64,000 nt of DNA from Carnegiea gigantea. Its lineage: Eukaryota > Streptophyta > Magnoliopsida > Caryophyllales > Cactaceae. The first letter of the stretch is position 1, and each line of letters opens with the position of its first letter. Of the stretch, positions 1 through 12,251 are shown in pieces. The DNA lies in assembly GCA_029747015.1 (NCBI GenBank), contig JAKOGI010000052.1, forward strand, positions 624,501 to 688,500, read 5' to 3'. A program made the position numbers and the translations under genes. The notes under the pieces are model-generated. The model had not been told where the DNA came from, searched no databases, and worked only from the letters and a program-made list of their open reading frames with translations.

Positions 1-226
1 AAGGAGTTGTAAGAAGACGTAAGAAGACGTAAGAAGTTGTAGGAAACTGTAAGGATAGATATAATGAGTTGTTGAATGCTATAGAAAATCTATATGGGAT
101 GTAAGAAGATGTAAAGAGATATAAAAAGATGTAAGGTTTATGTTAAGGAAGTAAGGAGATGTAAAAAGTTGTAAGGAGATGTAAGTTCTTAAGTAAATCT
201 TCAAAAATACGAAATAGAATATGGCC
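1..226. mobile_element. End of an array-bearing TIR element, cut by the window edge
   Basis: The stretch is mostly degenerate 10-11 bp repeats of the type gtaaggagat / gtaagaagat. It ends at 226 in a terminus (aaatacgaaatagaa, then ggcc) that matches the reverse complement of the left end of the complete element at 41705-42532. Relative to that element, the AT-rich centre is missing: sequence from one half (gttgttgaat, about 70-80) joins directly to sequence from the other half (tatagaaaatctat, about 80-94). It is therefore an internally deleted, MITE-like derivative. The other terminus lies outside the window. Confidence 0.65.
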
Positions 227-1690
227 GTAGTCCGCTACTATGAGACTGAGTTTAGACCATTGGTGTAAATAAAAATGCCTCATTTTCGATCATTGGAAGC
301 TAAAGAATAGAGAAAAACAAAGAGTAAAGTTTTAGGAATCATATATCCTCGTCCGTCCAAATGTTTATTCTTCGAATCACATCATATTTTCGTCCGTATT
401 GATTGGGGGATGTTAATGCCATCCATCCGTCCAAACTTTTTCTTCTTTGGGATGTTAATGTTTTTAGTGGGGTAACAGAATATATTGTAGATGATAGGCT
501 CTCAAATTAGCTTCTATAAGACATTGTATAGTGTGCTTATGTGGGTTATATTTTAAACTAAAGAATATATGCTTAATTTGTTATAATTATTATGTATATT
601 GGAGTGGAAGATTAAAAGACGTGAGATGGAGTGGAATTTTTCTAAGAGCAGTGGAAAAGAATGCAAATGAGTGAGATTTTTTGGATGTAGAATGAGATAA
701 AGTGAAATAGATTGAAACTTTTGGAAGGGAGTTAGAAGGGGTGAAAAGGGTAGGAAAATTTAGGGTTTACTCATGAAAATAATTGGCCCTGAATTATTTT
801 ATTAATTAAAAGCGGATGACTTTTTGGATTGATAAGATGGATCAGCAAAAGGAAGAAGAAAGTAAATTATTTCATTCTTAATAAAATGTAAACTCGTATG
901 TGTCTCTTCTCTTTTTTTTCTTCTTTTTTTTAAATAAAAAGAAGGGGAATTATATTACATTATAATCTTAGTATCAATAAAAGTGTAAATCATCTGATCA
1001 CCATTTTTAGGTGGCAATTGGTGTGAGATGATTAATGGTGGCTAGCGGATGAGATTTGAGTCTTGAACTCAGATAATACTGTTTTGAATGCTTCAAGTGC
1101 CCCCCTCTCCTATTCATTAGTTTTTATAAGCTAGTTCCCCAAATCATAATAGTCGTTAAAAAATCCTCTCTTTTTTTTTTTTTTTGCATCTATGTTTTAT
1201 TAAATAAAATTAGTATTTTGAGCATGAGCCAAATAGTTGGTATGGGAATTTCTCCTTGGAAAATTTGCTGTATTTTGGGAGAGGAAAGAAATTATTATTG
1301 CTAGTGTAGTGGAAGCACTTTTTTTCTAGGGAGAGTGCCTAGAGTGCGTCAATTTGATTTATACTCTACCTCTAAACTCTGCTGTATTTTTACATATGAG
1401 CAATTTATATGTGTTGACATATTGTTTATAATGTACATACCCAATTTTGATGCAATAAGATGTTTTTTCAAAGTATTTAATGTTCCTACATATTATCGAT
1501 TAATCATAGACGTATAATATCTTCATATTATTTTTAATAAAGTTAATACTCAATTACACATAAGATTATGTCAGGTATACTGTTAATTTATCAAACATTT
1601 CCCAAGGACCATTAGTGAGAAGGCATTATCCAAGTTTTCAGGGCATCGGGTGTCACATTCTTGTAAAAATTTTGGACACTACACTATTCA
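227..1690. other. Intergenic, no gene seen
   Basis: AT-rich DNA with only short chance reading frames. A purine-rich stretch at about 600-795, ending near ggccct, resembles worn arrays of the neighbouring TIR elements, but I could not place two ends. Confidence 0.5.
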
Positions 1691-2368
1691 AGGCTTGTTC
1701 TTTTCGTTGGAAAATATGGGTTAGAAAATGAATAAAATTGATTGAGATTGATTGAAGTGGCCTGAAGTTGTTATTTTTTTATTAAAGTGAGTTGAAGTTG
1801 GTATTTCTTTATTGAAATGGGTCGAAACGGATTGAAGTGGGTTGAAGTTGGAAGAAGTTGGTATTATTTTTTTATATAATGGGTTAAAGTTGATATTTTT
1901 TTGTTGAAATGGATTGAAGTTGATTAAAGTTAGTTGAAATTGATTGAAATTAAAATTTTTTTGTTGAAGTTGATTAAAGTTAATAAATTTCATCTTCAGA
2001 TGTCCCATTTTGTTGTTTGGGGGGGGGGGGGGGGGCTAATATATAGCTAGATGGGCTAAGGCATTAAGCAAAGAGGCCCAACTCTCCGCCTCCCCATTTT
2101 GCCTCCAGTCTGGTGTATATGAGCATGGGCCGTTTTATCTTGCATTTTAGTAGGATGGTCGAAGGAAAGTCTAAAGGGGATATTGTTTTTTGCAGTGAAA
2201 GATTGTTTCACCCTAAGGTCTGATTTTGGTCCTTTGGGCTCCTCATATCAACCTTAACCCACTTCAATCTATTTTAATTTACTTTAACCCACCTCAGCCT
2301 ACTTCAATCTACCTCAACCTACTTCACCCTTTTACCCGCTCCAATTTACCTACGAAAACAACAGGCCC
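1691..2368. mobile_element. TIR element with inverted subterminal arrays, Harbinger-like termini
   Basis: The left end (AGGCTTGTTCTTTTCGTTGG) and the reverse complement of the right end (GGGCCTGTTGTTTTCGTAGG) agree over about 17 of 21 bases. Inside, degenerate TTGAAGTTGATTGAAG-type repeats fill 1725-1990, and their inverse (cctacttcaacc-type) fills 2240-2345. A run of 17 G lies at 2019-2035. Flanking trinucleotides are tca and taa, which would fit a worn TWA duplication. No protein is encoded; reading frames here are translations of the repeats. Confidence 0.6.
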
Positions 2369-2371
2369 TAA

Positions 2372-3894
2372 GTGATGACAAAAATTAAGTTGAAGTTAAG
2401 GGTTTGTTTGACGTGAAGAATTGAAATATAATGAAATTAGGATTTGAATTCGGGGGGATGGGTATAAAATTTGAATCTTGAACTTAACTATTTGGTAAAA
2501 ATTGGAATAAAATCAGGTTCTAATCCTTGCTATTTAGTGAGTAGTTTTGAATTTGAATCAAACCTGTTTTTATTTTCAAAATGTCATATGTAATTATAAG
2601 TTATTTGCTTAATTTTTATTATTTTTACTTTGTTAAAAATGAAGTTTCAGGACCTTATCCCTAACCATTTGCCATTTGTATTTCATTATATTTTTTACAA
2701 TTAATTATTTTTATTTTTTAATATTTAATGTCTATTTTATAATTTATAATGTAAGAAATTATTTTTTTCTTTTTTACTTGGTTGATTTTTAAAACCTTCC
2801 CAAAACCGAAATCTAAAAATCCCAAAACTGAAGACCCCCCCCCCAAAAAGGGAACCAAGCAAAATGGCAAACAGTGGAGGGTGAGAAGTGAGAATGCCAA
2901 TGAGATGGTGAAATACGAGAATGCTGGAAAAATGAAAATCAATTTATTTCTTTTATTTTTTTAAATATGATGCTTATCCTTGGGCATTGGAAACTTAATA
3001 CCCCTCATGAGTCGGTTTTTTTTTTGGGGGGTGTCCAGTCCCTTGAGTTTGGGGGAATATGAAACCTGGAAGTACCAAGTTTCTTTCGTTTAAAACTCTC
3101 ATCAAATATTAAGAAAAGGAACTTGAACCTCAGGTTTAAATTTTCATTCTTGTGTCTCATACTAAACAAACACTAAGTATGTGAAAAATGTATCTTTTCG
3201 AGTAGTGGGCCTGGCCACCTCAGGAAGTCCTTGATTCCTTGTATCGTTGGCATGACTGTAGTCCATGAATTTGCTGAATTTATGATTTAAGGAGTATGCA
3301 TGAGATTGTTGTAAATATGATAAACAAATTGACATGGATTTTTGAGGATGATTTGGTTGATAATTAAAGTTGCCTGAGTTGTGTTAGTGAAATTTTTAAA
3401 AAATATATATAATTTTGTACAAAGCTATTTAGAAAGGTCATATTTCTGTTAGATGTGACCCAAGCTATATAAATGTCCTATTTATATATTCAGTCTTACA
3501 TGTTCTAATGACGTTATTCTAGTTCACTAGTTCGTTTAATTTGTATCATTTTTTTTTTTCACTATCCTGATTATTATGAAAAAAGCAAAAAGAATAAAAA
3601 GAAAAGTTAACTGAGAAGATCAAATTTTGAATGCAAGGTCGCAAGTGGTTTGACACTTGTTCCCCTTAAATAAGGTCTCAAGTGTGATTTTTGTGAATGG
3701 AGAAAATCTGTGATGAGAGAGCTCTACCCCTTCTTGAGCCAACAGTAGCTCGACTCTAGTGAAATTGAGGATCTAAGAGCCAAAAAAAAAAAGTTCCAAA
3801 TTTTGAATGCAAACTTTCTGGACAATGTAAAAGGGGCTACCAAATATCTAGCTATTTTCTTCCCAATATTGTTTTTTTAGATTCCATCTAACAT
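2372..3894. other. Intergenic, no gene seen
   Basis: AT-rich spacer with several homopolymer runs. No reading frame resembles a known protein and I see no clear element ends. Confidence 0.5.
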
Positions 3895-5294
3895 AGCCAA
3901 TATGAATGAAGTAAGCATTTGGCATGAACAACAATGAAGGCCCGAAAGTTAAGGATATATCATCCTAGAGGGGGTGAATATAGTGATCGACAAACAATTG
4001 AAACTAATTAAAACTTACAAAGCACTTTGAAAGCAAATATGGCAAAGTCACAATAAACATATTATTAATTAAAGACTTTGAATGGAATTATAAGCACAAA
4101 ATTAAGAGGGACAAGATATGTAATGTTTTTACAATGCTGGTCATTCCAATCATGATTAGTCACCACCTATGGCACTTCTTCCCTTAGGATTTACACAGAA
4201 TTATTTCTTATCCACTTAAGAAATTACATTTCTGAGTCATTTGACTCTACAAGGCTTTCTTGGATACTTTCAAGATAACCCCCACTCAGTTAAGTACTTT
4301 TAGCTGAGTCTCTTAGTAAGCATTAAATCTCTCAACACCTTGCTACGTAAGTAAGCTCCCCAACTTACTTATTACAAAATCCCTTTTGAAATCACAAGAG
4401 AGTATATGAGCTAGTAGTTGAGCATGAGTACAATTTAGCCTTTTTGTTCCACTATGTACTCAGTTGTATTATCTTGCCTCTGGCTTTAGCTCTCTTTGGC
4501 ATTCAACTCTTCGTAACCGTTGAATTGATCTTGGTAAGTTCCAACGTACTTGGATTTGATATTCATCGGATTTTAAAGACATTGACTCCAACTTTGATCT
4601 TACCAAAGTTAGCATTGAGATGGAGTAACGGTGTGATCCTCAAAGGATTTGGTTTTAGTTGAAAAGAACCTGCTTTTGAATACAAGAATCTTACAAAATC
4701 AATCAAAATTATTTCACAATATATTTCAAAGACATATATCTCATATTAAGTATAACTTCCATAAACAATGCGCGGATACTATTAACCCTTTTAATGCCAT
4801 GTGATCTTAACAGAAACGGAGTCCGTAATAATGAATATCAATCAAGCCCGAAAAATCTCCAAAGGTAATGTCTCAAATCAATTACAGGATTTATGGAGAT
4901 TTCTTCCAAACAAAGTTCATCAACTTTGGGAAGAAATTTTATGCTCAAATCAAAATCAATAAATAAAGGTTAGTATAATGAGGGATCAAGATAATATCTT
5001 AGCATATAAATCCAGTAAAGAATCACTTAAAAGATTTTGAAATCTAATTAACAATTATTCCAAACTAACTTTGATCAACTTGATAAAAATAGAACCAAAT
5101 CCCGAACAGAGGTTACAATATTAGAGTCAAGATGCTTAGTAACAATATATTCAAATTGCAATCTTGCCTTCATTCAAAATAAGCAACAAGGCACATGTAC
5201 GAGTTTGAATTTAGAACACTGAACAGACAGCTTTGAATACAAACAACACTTTGCCTGGTAAGTTCAAGGTTGCACGTTCAAGGGTTGCACGTAC
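3895..5294 (-). mobile_element. Possible LTR-retroelement remnant, inverted
   Basis: At about 3961-3982 the reverse strand carries a CACCCCCTCTAGG-type string typical of the end of plant copia LTRs. The following kilobase is non-coding and has LTR-like pyrimidine-rich text. I found no matching TG...CA ends or target duplication, so the limits are provisional. The short reading frame at 4444-4662 is not recognisable. Confidence 0.3.
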
Positions 5295-7454
5295 TGTGAT
5301 GCCCAATTGCCCAGCCGTGAACGAAGCACACGTTACTTAGGATCTGGGAAGTTCTGGCCGGATTCTCTGACTCCAAGTCTTAGCCCCGTCTGAATGGATC
5401 CTATAAGCTGTGTACAAGTGTCCCAAATATCGTTTGTTTCACTGAGGGACAGTGTAATGGATATGATAATTTGACATTTAGCTTCTTTGCTTGCTTTGAT
5501 TGGCTCCTATGAGTTTTTTCTTTTTTGTCTTTTCTCAGTAATTAGATGACATGAGGATCAAAGATGTAACTCGGTTTGACAAAACTGACTCAAGATTCCA
5601 AATTTAGCTTGAGTGATGTGGATCGAGATTAATTGAATAGAAATCGAATCTGAATTGAAATTTCAAACGATCTAATATGAAAGTAACTTGCTCTCAAATC
5701 GAATTGAATAACCTGTTTTTGTTAGGTGTAGATGATGTAACTAGCACTTGATGAACAAATGGACTTTTGTTACCATTTATTTCTTTTAAAAAGCCTTTAA
5801 GTTTGAACACTGAGAATGGTAGTCACTGATAGAATTTCCCATTTATAGATCTAAAAATGGATAATGCATTGCTTGTGGTGCATATGCATAAGAAGTTCAT
5901 ATCGGAAAACATGGATTAAAGTACCCATCCAAAAAAAGAAAAAAATGGTTTAAAGGAATAGATCGAGCAAAAGAATAATACATTTGGACCTTCTTCATCG
6001 ATCAGTTCGGTGAATTTGTAATAATTCAACTCTGAAATTTTTTCTGAAAGTTTCCATCAACCCCCCCAAAAAAAAGAGATGTTCCTATCCAACAAATTGG
6101 ATTGCAAACACGGAATACTAATATGATTATTAGATTTGACAATAAAGCTTATTATTTCTAATATATTTTTCACAGAGTTATGATTACATTGGATAGTAAT
6201 TCAATTTCAAATCACAGTCCAAATGTACAAATTCTGATATTGATTGTCTCATTAACCTATATGTGACGACCCATGAGTATAGTGTTACACTCGTAGTACT
6301 CATAAAATTGACTAATTTTCTCTCCACCAATTATTAATTTGGAAAATTAAGCAAGGCTCAAGAAGTAATTATGTTAACCCCATTGATTGATATTTGTAAG
6401 TCACAAATTTTCTAGATTTTTCCTGTTCGTTCTACAATGTTAACAAGTTTCTAATAATACAACACCCCCAAATTTTTGATCAAAAATGGTAAATACTTCT
6501 CTACTTTTAAAGTTAAGTAAATGTCCTTTGACTATTACTTTCTCTTAACCTTTTTACAATTGGTGAGTATGTGGGTAATTATAACAGCTTATGTAGCTGG
6601 CTGAAAGATGACATCGTTTAATTCAATCTACATAATCAACTTGATACATGAATTGTCAAAAATGCAACCTAACAAAATAAGCACATAAATAAATAGTTTT
6701 CTTTTTTTCCCTATCTATAAATAAATAATTAGTAGTATATATAGGTGTGTAAAACTTTTACCTCTCATCTGTCCTTCATGTTAATTGTGTTATTTTAAGC
6801 AATTACGTCTTGTGTTATTTTATCAACTGATAGACTGTCAATATCTAAATATCTTCTTAAAACTTTTTATATTAGTTTATTGGAAACGGTTCCTTTATGT
6901 ACGGTTATATACATAACGGTAAGACTGCTTACATTTTTAGACCCACACTGAGAGGAGTCATTGTTGTTGTTATTGTATCTATAGAAAAGTTTTAACATTT
7001 GGACCGTGAATTTTTGCTGTCAATCTCTCTCTTTTCTTTTTTTTGGCCCGGGGGGGGGAGGGGGTTCAATAAATCTCACATTGTTACTTGTTTACTTACT
7101 AACATGCATTATACTATGTATAAATAAGAAGTATGTTTTAAATGTATTAGTGTTTCAATTCCCATGTACGCTTATATATATATATATATGAGCTGCAATA
7201 TATATGATGGTTAACGAAAATAGTTCTCCATATGAGTAGTTCAGGAGATTTGTTTGTGGATATTTGTAAACTATAAAAGGTCAGTGTGATCAAATCACAT
7301 AAAATGGGGAAAGAGACACTTGTAAGGTGTAAAAGGTTAGTGTGATAAAATGACATAAAAATGGGTAATGAAAGATCAAATTTAAGAGTTAATGCTGAGA
7401 ACATTTAATAGCCTTTAAAAAATAAATATAAGTACCAATATTCTTGAACTTGTA

Positions 7455-7487
<33 letters not shown>

Positions 7488-7812
7488 ATAGTATGATAAA
7501 TACAAATATTGTTAGATTGTATTTAAAATCAGGTTATGTATGGGGCATAAAATCTATTCCAAACCTCAAAGCTTGACGTAAATAATTTTTTGAATCCACA
7601 ACTTTAGAAACGATTTTTCGATCCATCAAATTTTGGTGCAAATAATTTCTAGAACGAAACTTGCCAAAACTAACTTTTTAAATTGCAAAAAGCCCCCTAA
7701 GGTTTTAAAATTTTTCATTTTTAATCTCAATCCTTAAAAACTTACTTTCAAAAAAATTTAATTTTGTACATGTGATTTTCTGCTTGTAGTTATTAATCAA
7801 AACCCTATTTCA
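5295..7812 (+). mobile_element. LTR-like unit 1 of a tandem array (copia-type)
   Basis: First of three homologous units. It begins TGTGATGC and ends ...CCCTATTTCA, and two bases later a tRNA-Met-type primer site follows. The left boundary is clear because homology to units 2 and 3 begins here, while their upstream spacer sequence is absent. It has no coding capacity. It contains a SINE/RTE-type tail near 6880 and a (TTA)n run near 7455. This unit keeps the empty target sites for four insertions found in unit 3. At 2518 bp it is long for a copia LTR, so a large non-autonomous derivative is more likely than a standard element. Without the far end of unit 3 I cannot test for a target-site duplication. 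Confidence 0.55.
6875..6978 (+). repeat. SINE/RTE-type 3' tail inside LTR-like unit 1
   Basis: The pattern is ggaaacggttcct, then ggtaagactgcttacat, then cccacactgaga, then a (ttg)n-rich end. It is the well-known 3' tail shared by plant TS-type SINEs and RTE LINEs. Equivalent copies sit in units 2 and 3, so it was acquired before the units multiplied. Confidence 0.55.
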
Positions 7813-8349
7813 ACGAGTATCAGAGCTATGTAACCAAAAATAATTAAAATTATTGAGCTAATTAATGCTTAATTAAGCTAATTAACTTTATTTTATGCTA
7901 GAATCATCACCTACTTGCCATGCTCCTAATTATTTACATATATATTGTTCATTCACCAGAAGGAACCACTTCAGTAACACCTCAATTAGATTATATAACT
8001 AATATATTTTTAAAATTAAAAGCTAAATTTGTTAAATTTTATATATCAATTGTACTTTCAACAAATGAGTCATGTATACAAGCTCAAATAAGGTCCCAAT
8101 CCAAAATCAATTGGTAATGGGTGGAGTAACTTACAGGCTTATATACATGCTCAAACCCTTTAGTTTGATCAATATGGGACAGCACCTATTTTCACATTCT
8201 TTCATTTTTACTAATGTGGGACAATACCCACTTTCATACTCCAACAAAATTAGCAAAATTAAGACTGAAGTCAATGAGATTAAGAAGTAATTATCTGTAA
8301 TCTATTTTTCTTCACTTAACGAAATCAGACATAGTGAAAATAGATTATC
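7813..8349 (+). mobile_element. Spacer 1 of the LTR array, with degenerate primer site
   Basis: It starts with a primer-site match at 7815-7827 that differs from TGGTATCAGAGCC at a few bases. After removal of the solo LTR at 8030-8246 and one 5-bp duplication it is 315 bp, almost the same as spacer 2 (317 bp). It has no gag or pol reading frame. No convincing polypurine tract precedes unit 2. Confidence 0.5.
8030..8246 (+). mobile_element. Small solo LTR with perfect 5-bp target duplication
   Basis: The segment begins TGTTAAATT and ends CTCCAACA, and both sides are flanked by AAATT (8025-8029 and 8247-8251). Spacer 2 lacks the whole segment and shows the empty site near 11500. It carries gtgggacaatacccac-type text common in small plant LTRs. 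A relative lies at 52321-52542. Confidence 0.8.
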
Positions 8350-9897
8350 TGTGAAGTGTTGGCCCATCCATGAACGAAGCACATGTTGCTTAGGATCCTG
8401 GAAGTTCTGGCCGAACTCTCTTACTCCAAGTCTTAGCACCGGCTGCATAGATCCTATAAGGTGTGTACAAGTGTCCCCAAATCGTTTGTTTCACTTAGGG
8501 ACAATTTTATGGGTATGATGATTTTACATTTAGCTCATTCAATTTACTTGCGATGATTGGCTCCCATGAGTTTTTTCTTTTTTGTTTTTTCTCAATAATT
8601 GGATGACATGAAGATCAAAGATGTAACACGATTTGACAAAATTGACTCAAGATTCCAAATTTAGGTCGAGTGATCTGAATTGTGATTAATTGAATGCAAA
8701 TCACATTTGAATTGAAATTTCAAACAATCTAATCTGAAAGTAACTTACTCTGAAATCGAATTAGATAACTCGTTTATTAGGTATAGATGATGTAACTAGC
8801 ACTTGATGAACAAATGGACTTTTGTTACCATTTATTTCTTTTAAAAAGTCTTTAAGTTTGAACACTGAGAACGGTAGCCACTGATAGAATTACCTCTTTA
8901 TAGATCTAAAAATGGATAATGTATTGTTTACGGTGCGTATGCGTAAGAGTTTTATATAAGAAAAATGGATTAAAGTACCCATTCAAAAAAGAAAAAAATG
9001 GTTTAAAGGAATGGAGCAAGAGATTAATACATTTGGATCTTCTTCATCAGTTTGGTGAATTTGCAATAATATAACTACGAAAATCTTTCTGAGAGTCTGT
9101 ATCAACACCAAAAAAAAAAAAAATCTAAGAGATGTTCCTATCAATAGTATGATGATTATATTTGACAATAAAGCTTATTATTTCTAATAATTTTCACAAA
9201 GTTATGATTATGCTTGATAGTAATTCAATTTCAAATCAATAGTCCACATGTACAAATTCCGACATTGATTGTCTAGTCATCCTATATGTGACGACCCCAG
9301 CTTGACAGCAGTGCACTGTCACACTGGTAATACTCATAAAATTGACTAATTTTCTCTCCTTCAATTATTAATTAGGAAAATTAAGCAAGACTCAAGAAGT
9401 AATTATGTTAACCCATTGATTGAAATTTGCAAAGTCACGAACATAGTAGATTTTTCCTGTTCGTTCTACAATGTTAACAAGTTTGTAAAAATACAACACC
9501 CCCGAACTTTTGATCAGATATGGTAAATCTCTCTCCACTTTATAAGTTAAGTAAATGTCCTTTGACTATTACTATACTTTCTCTTACCTTTTTACAATTG
9601 TTGGGTATGTGGGTGATTAAAACAGCTGATGTAGCTGGCTGAAAGATGACATCGTTTAATTCAATCTACATAATCAACTTGATACATGAATTGTCAAAAA
9701 TGCAACCTAACAAAATAAATACATAAATAAATAGCTTTTCTTCCTATCTATAAATAAATAACTAAAAGTATAGGTATGCAAAACTCTTACCCCACATTTG
9801 TCCGTCATGTTAATTGTGTTATTTTAAGTAATTATGTCTTGCGTTATTTTATCAACCGATTTTTAGTATCTAAATATCTTCTTAAAATTTTTTAAAT

Positions 9898-9996
9898 TGG
9901 TCTATTGAAAATGGTTCCTCTAGATGCAGTCATGTGCATATAAATAAGACTGCATACATCTTTGGATCCACACTGAGAGGAGTTATGATCGTTGTT
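9898..9996 (+). repeat. SINE/RTE-type 3' tail inside unit 2
   Basis: Same tail as in units 1 and 3: gactgcatacat, cacactgagaggag, then a worn (ttg)n end. Confidence 0.5.
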
Positions 9997-10065
9997 GTAT
10001 CTATAGAAAAGTTGATATAGGCAACATTTGGACCATGAATTTTTGCTGTCAATCTCTCTCTCTTT

Positions 10066-10755
10066 TTTGAATCCCATGGCCTTGACCCAGCCACTCTATG
10101 CCATGTAATAAAGTGGAGAGTTGCTCTATGGTCTAAGGCATGGAAAGAAGATATATATTACATATTCCCCTGAAGAGTTGGCAAAAACCTTCATTCCATA
10201 CCTATTCTATTCTCTTAAAAGACCTCTTCTGAGGATCATAAGGGGCTGTTGGTGGTTAAGGCGAAGATGTGTTCTTGATGGATATGGTGGATCTTCATCT
10301 CTCATCCGAGTTGGAGAGTTTCAGAGTTGGAGATGTTTCCAACCAACCTCCCAGATCAAAGGGCAATACCACTGTAAGACTCAAAACAGGGTATAACAAA
10401 AGAATTTTCTTTGAGTAATTTTGTCGAGCAGGTGGCAGGCACTATGAATAAGAACTACATGGCACTCTTTTGTAGGGGATTTTGGCGGAGAAAAGGTAGA
10501 ATTAAAGTGCTATTAGCAAGAGATTGATGAGGCTTTTCGCCATTGTCTTCGAGGCTCAACAGCTCGAGCTGAGTCATAGATGGAAGATTTGTGGTATAGC
10601 TTGCAGTGTGCTGTTTGGGTGTACTAGGCTGGACTCCATCCCCCCCCCCCCCTAATTACTTTGCTTTTGGTTTATTTGTATTTGTACTCCTTTCCTTTTC
10701 AGCCAAATTATGGGTTACTAATCGGAAAAAAATGATCCATAATATATCTGATTCT
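10066..10755. other. Unit-2-specific replacement segment of unknown origin
   Basis: About 690 bp with no counterpart in units 1 and 3, where roughly 150 bp of different sequence lies. It is less AT-rich than its surroundings and has a run of 13 C at 10640-10652. A 91-codon frame at 10121-10396 is not recognisable. I see no flanking duplication. It could be a captured gene fragment or the tail of another retroelement. Confidence 0.4.
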
Positions 10756-11282
10756 TTACAAAAATAGTTTTCCGTATGAGTAGTTCAGGAGATTTGTGGG
10801 ATATTTGTAAAGTGTAAAAGGTCAGCGTGATAAAATGACATAAAATGGGGAAGGAAAAATCAAATATAAGAGTTAATGCTGAGAACATTTAATAACCTTT
10901 AAAAAATAAATACAAGTACAAATATTCGTGAACCTGTATATTATTATTATTATTTTTAAATAGTATGATAAATACAAATATTATTAGGTTGTATTTGAAA
11001 TCAGGTTATGTTTAGGGGATAAATTTTATTTCAAATCCCAAGGTTTGGCGTAAATAATTTTCTGAACCCGCAACTTTAGAAACAATTTTTCGGTCCATCA
11101 AACTTTGGTGCAAATAATTTCTGAAACCAAACTTGTCAAAACTAACTTTTTAAATTGCAAAAAGCCCCGTAACGTTTTAAATTTTTTATTTTTAACCTCA
11201 ATCCTTAAAAACTTATTATCAAAAAATTTAATTTTGAGCATGTGGTTTTCTGCTCATAGTTACTTCCCAAAACCCTATTTCA

Positions 11283-11599
11283 ACTGGTATCAGAGCCATG
11301 TGATCAAAAATAATTAAGATTATTAAGATAATTAATGCTTAATTAAGCTAATTAACTATGTTTAATGCTAGAATCATCACCTAGTTGTCATGCTCCTAGT
11401 TATTCATATATTATTCACTCACCAAAAGGAACCACTTTAGTAATTAACATCTCAATTAAACTATATCACTAATATACTTTTAGAATTAAAAGTTGAATTA
11501 GCAAAAATTAAGATTGAAGTCAAGAAGATTAAGAAGCAATTATCTATGATCCATCTTTTTTTAGTTAACGAAATCAAACATAGTGAAAAATCAATTATC
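11283..11599 (+). mobile_element. Spacer 2 of the LTR array
   Basis: 317 bp between units 2 and 3 with no coding capacity. It begins with the primer site and ends just before the TGTGATG start of unit 3. Its length matches spacer 1 once the later insertion there is subtracted, which supports one repeating LTR-spacer module. Confidence 0.55.
11285..11297 (+). promoter_or_regulatory. Primer binding site for initiator tRNA-Met
   Basis: TGGTATCAGAGCC is the exact complement of the 3' end of plant initiator tRNA-Met, used by most plant copia elements. It lies two bases after the CA end of unit 2, the expected position. Confidence 0.75.
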
Positions 11600-12251
11600 T
11601 GTGATGCGTTTGCCCATTCGTGAACGAAGCACATGTTACTGAGGGTCCGGAAGTCCTGGCCGGGCTCTCTTACTCCAAGTCTTAGCCGCGGCTGGATAGA
11701 TCCTCTAAGTTGTGTACAAGTGTTCCAAAAATTGTTTGTTTCACTTAGGCTAAGTTTTATGGATATGATAATTTGACATTGAGCTTCTTTACCTGCTTTG
11801 GTTGGCTCCGATAAGTTTTGTCTTTTTTGTCTTTTCTCAATAATTGGATGACATGAAGCTCAAAGATGTAACTTGATTTGACAAAATTGAATCAAAATTC
11901 CAAATTTACGTTGAGTGATCTAAATTGAGATTAATTAAATACAAATCAAATCTGAATTGAAAATTCGACCGATTTAATCTGAAAGTAACTTTCTTTAAAA
12001 TCGAATTGAATAATTCGTTTATTAGATGTAGATGATGTAACTAGTACTTGATGAACATATGGACTTTAGTTACGATTTATTCCTTTTAAAAAGTCTTTAA
12101 GTTTGAACACTAAGAATGATAGTCACTGATAAAATTTCCCCTTTATAAATTTCAAAATGGATAATGTATTGCGGTCTGTATGAGTAAGAATTTTACATAA
12201 GAAAACATGGATTAAAGTACCCATTCAAAAAAGAAAAATGGTTTAAAGGAA

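Larger units (their letters stand above)
8350..11282 (+). mobile_element. LTR-like unit 2 of the tandem array
   Basis: Homologous to unit 1 from TGTGAAGTG to ...CCCTATTTCA. The main difference is at about 10066-10755, where unrelated DNA replaces the G-rich stretch and AT-rich sequence present in units 1 and 3. The SINE/RTE tail recurs at 9898-9996. It retains the empty sites for the mini-CACTA, Harbinger and hAT insertions of unit 3. Confidence 0.55.

Noticed and set aside
1..190. CRISPR-like array of short repeats at the window start
   Set aside because: The units are degenerate, contiguous and without spacers, and the genome is a plant.
10121..10396. 91-codon plus-strand frame
   Set aside because: Not recognisable, no splice or promoter context, inside a repeat-unit replacement segment.
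11285..11297. Possible tRNA gene at the GGTATCAGAGCC match
   Set aside because: Only the primer-site complement is present; there is no cloverleaf or B box around it.
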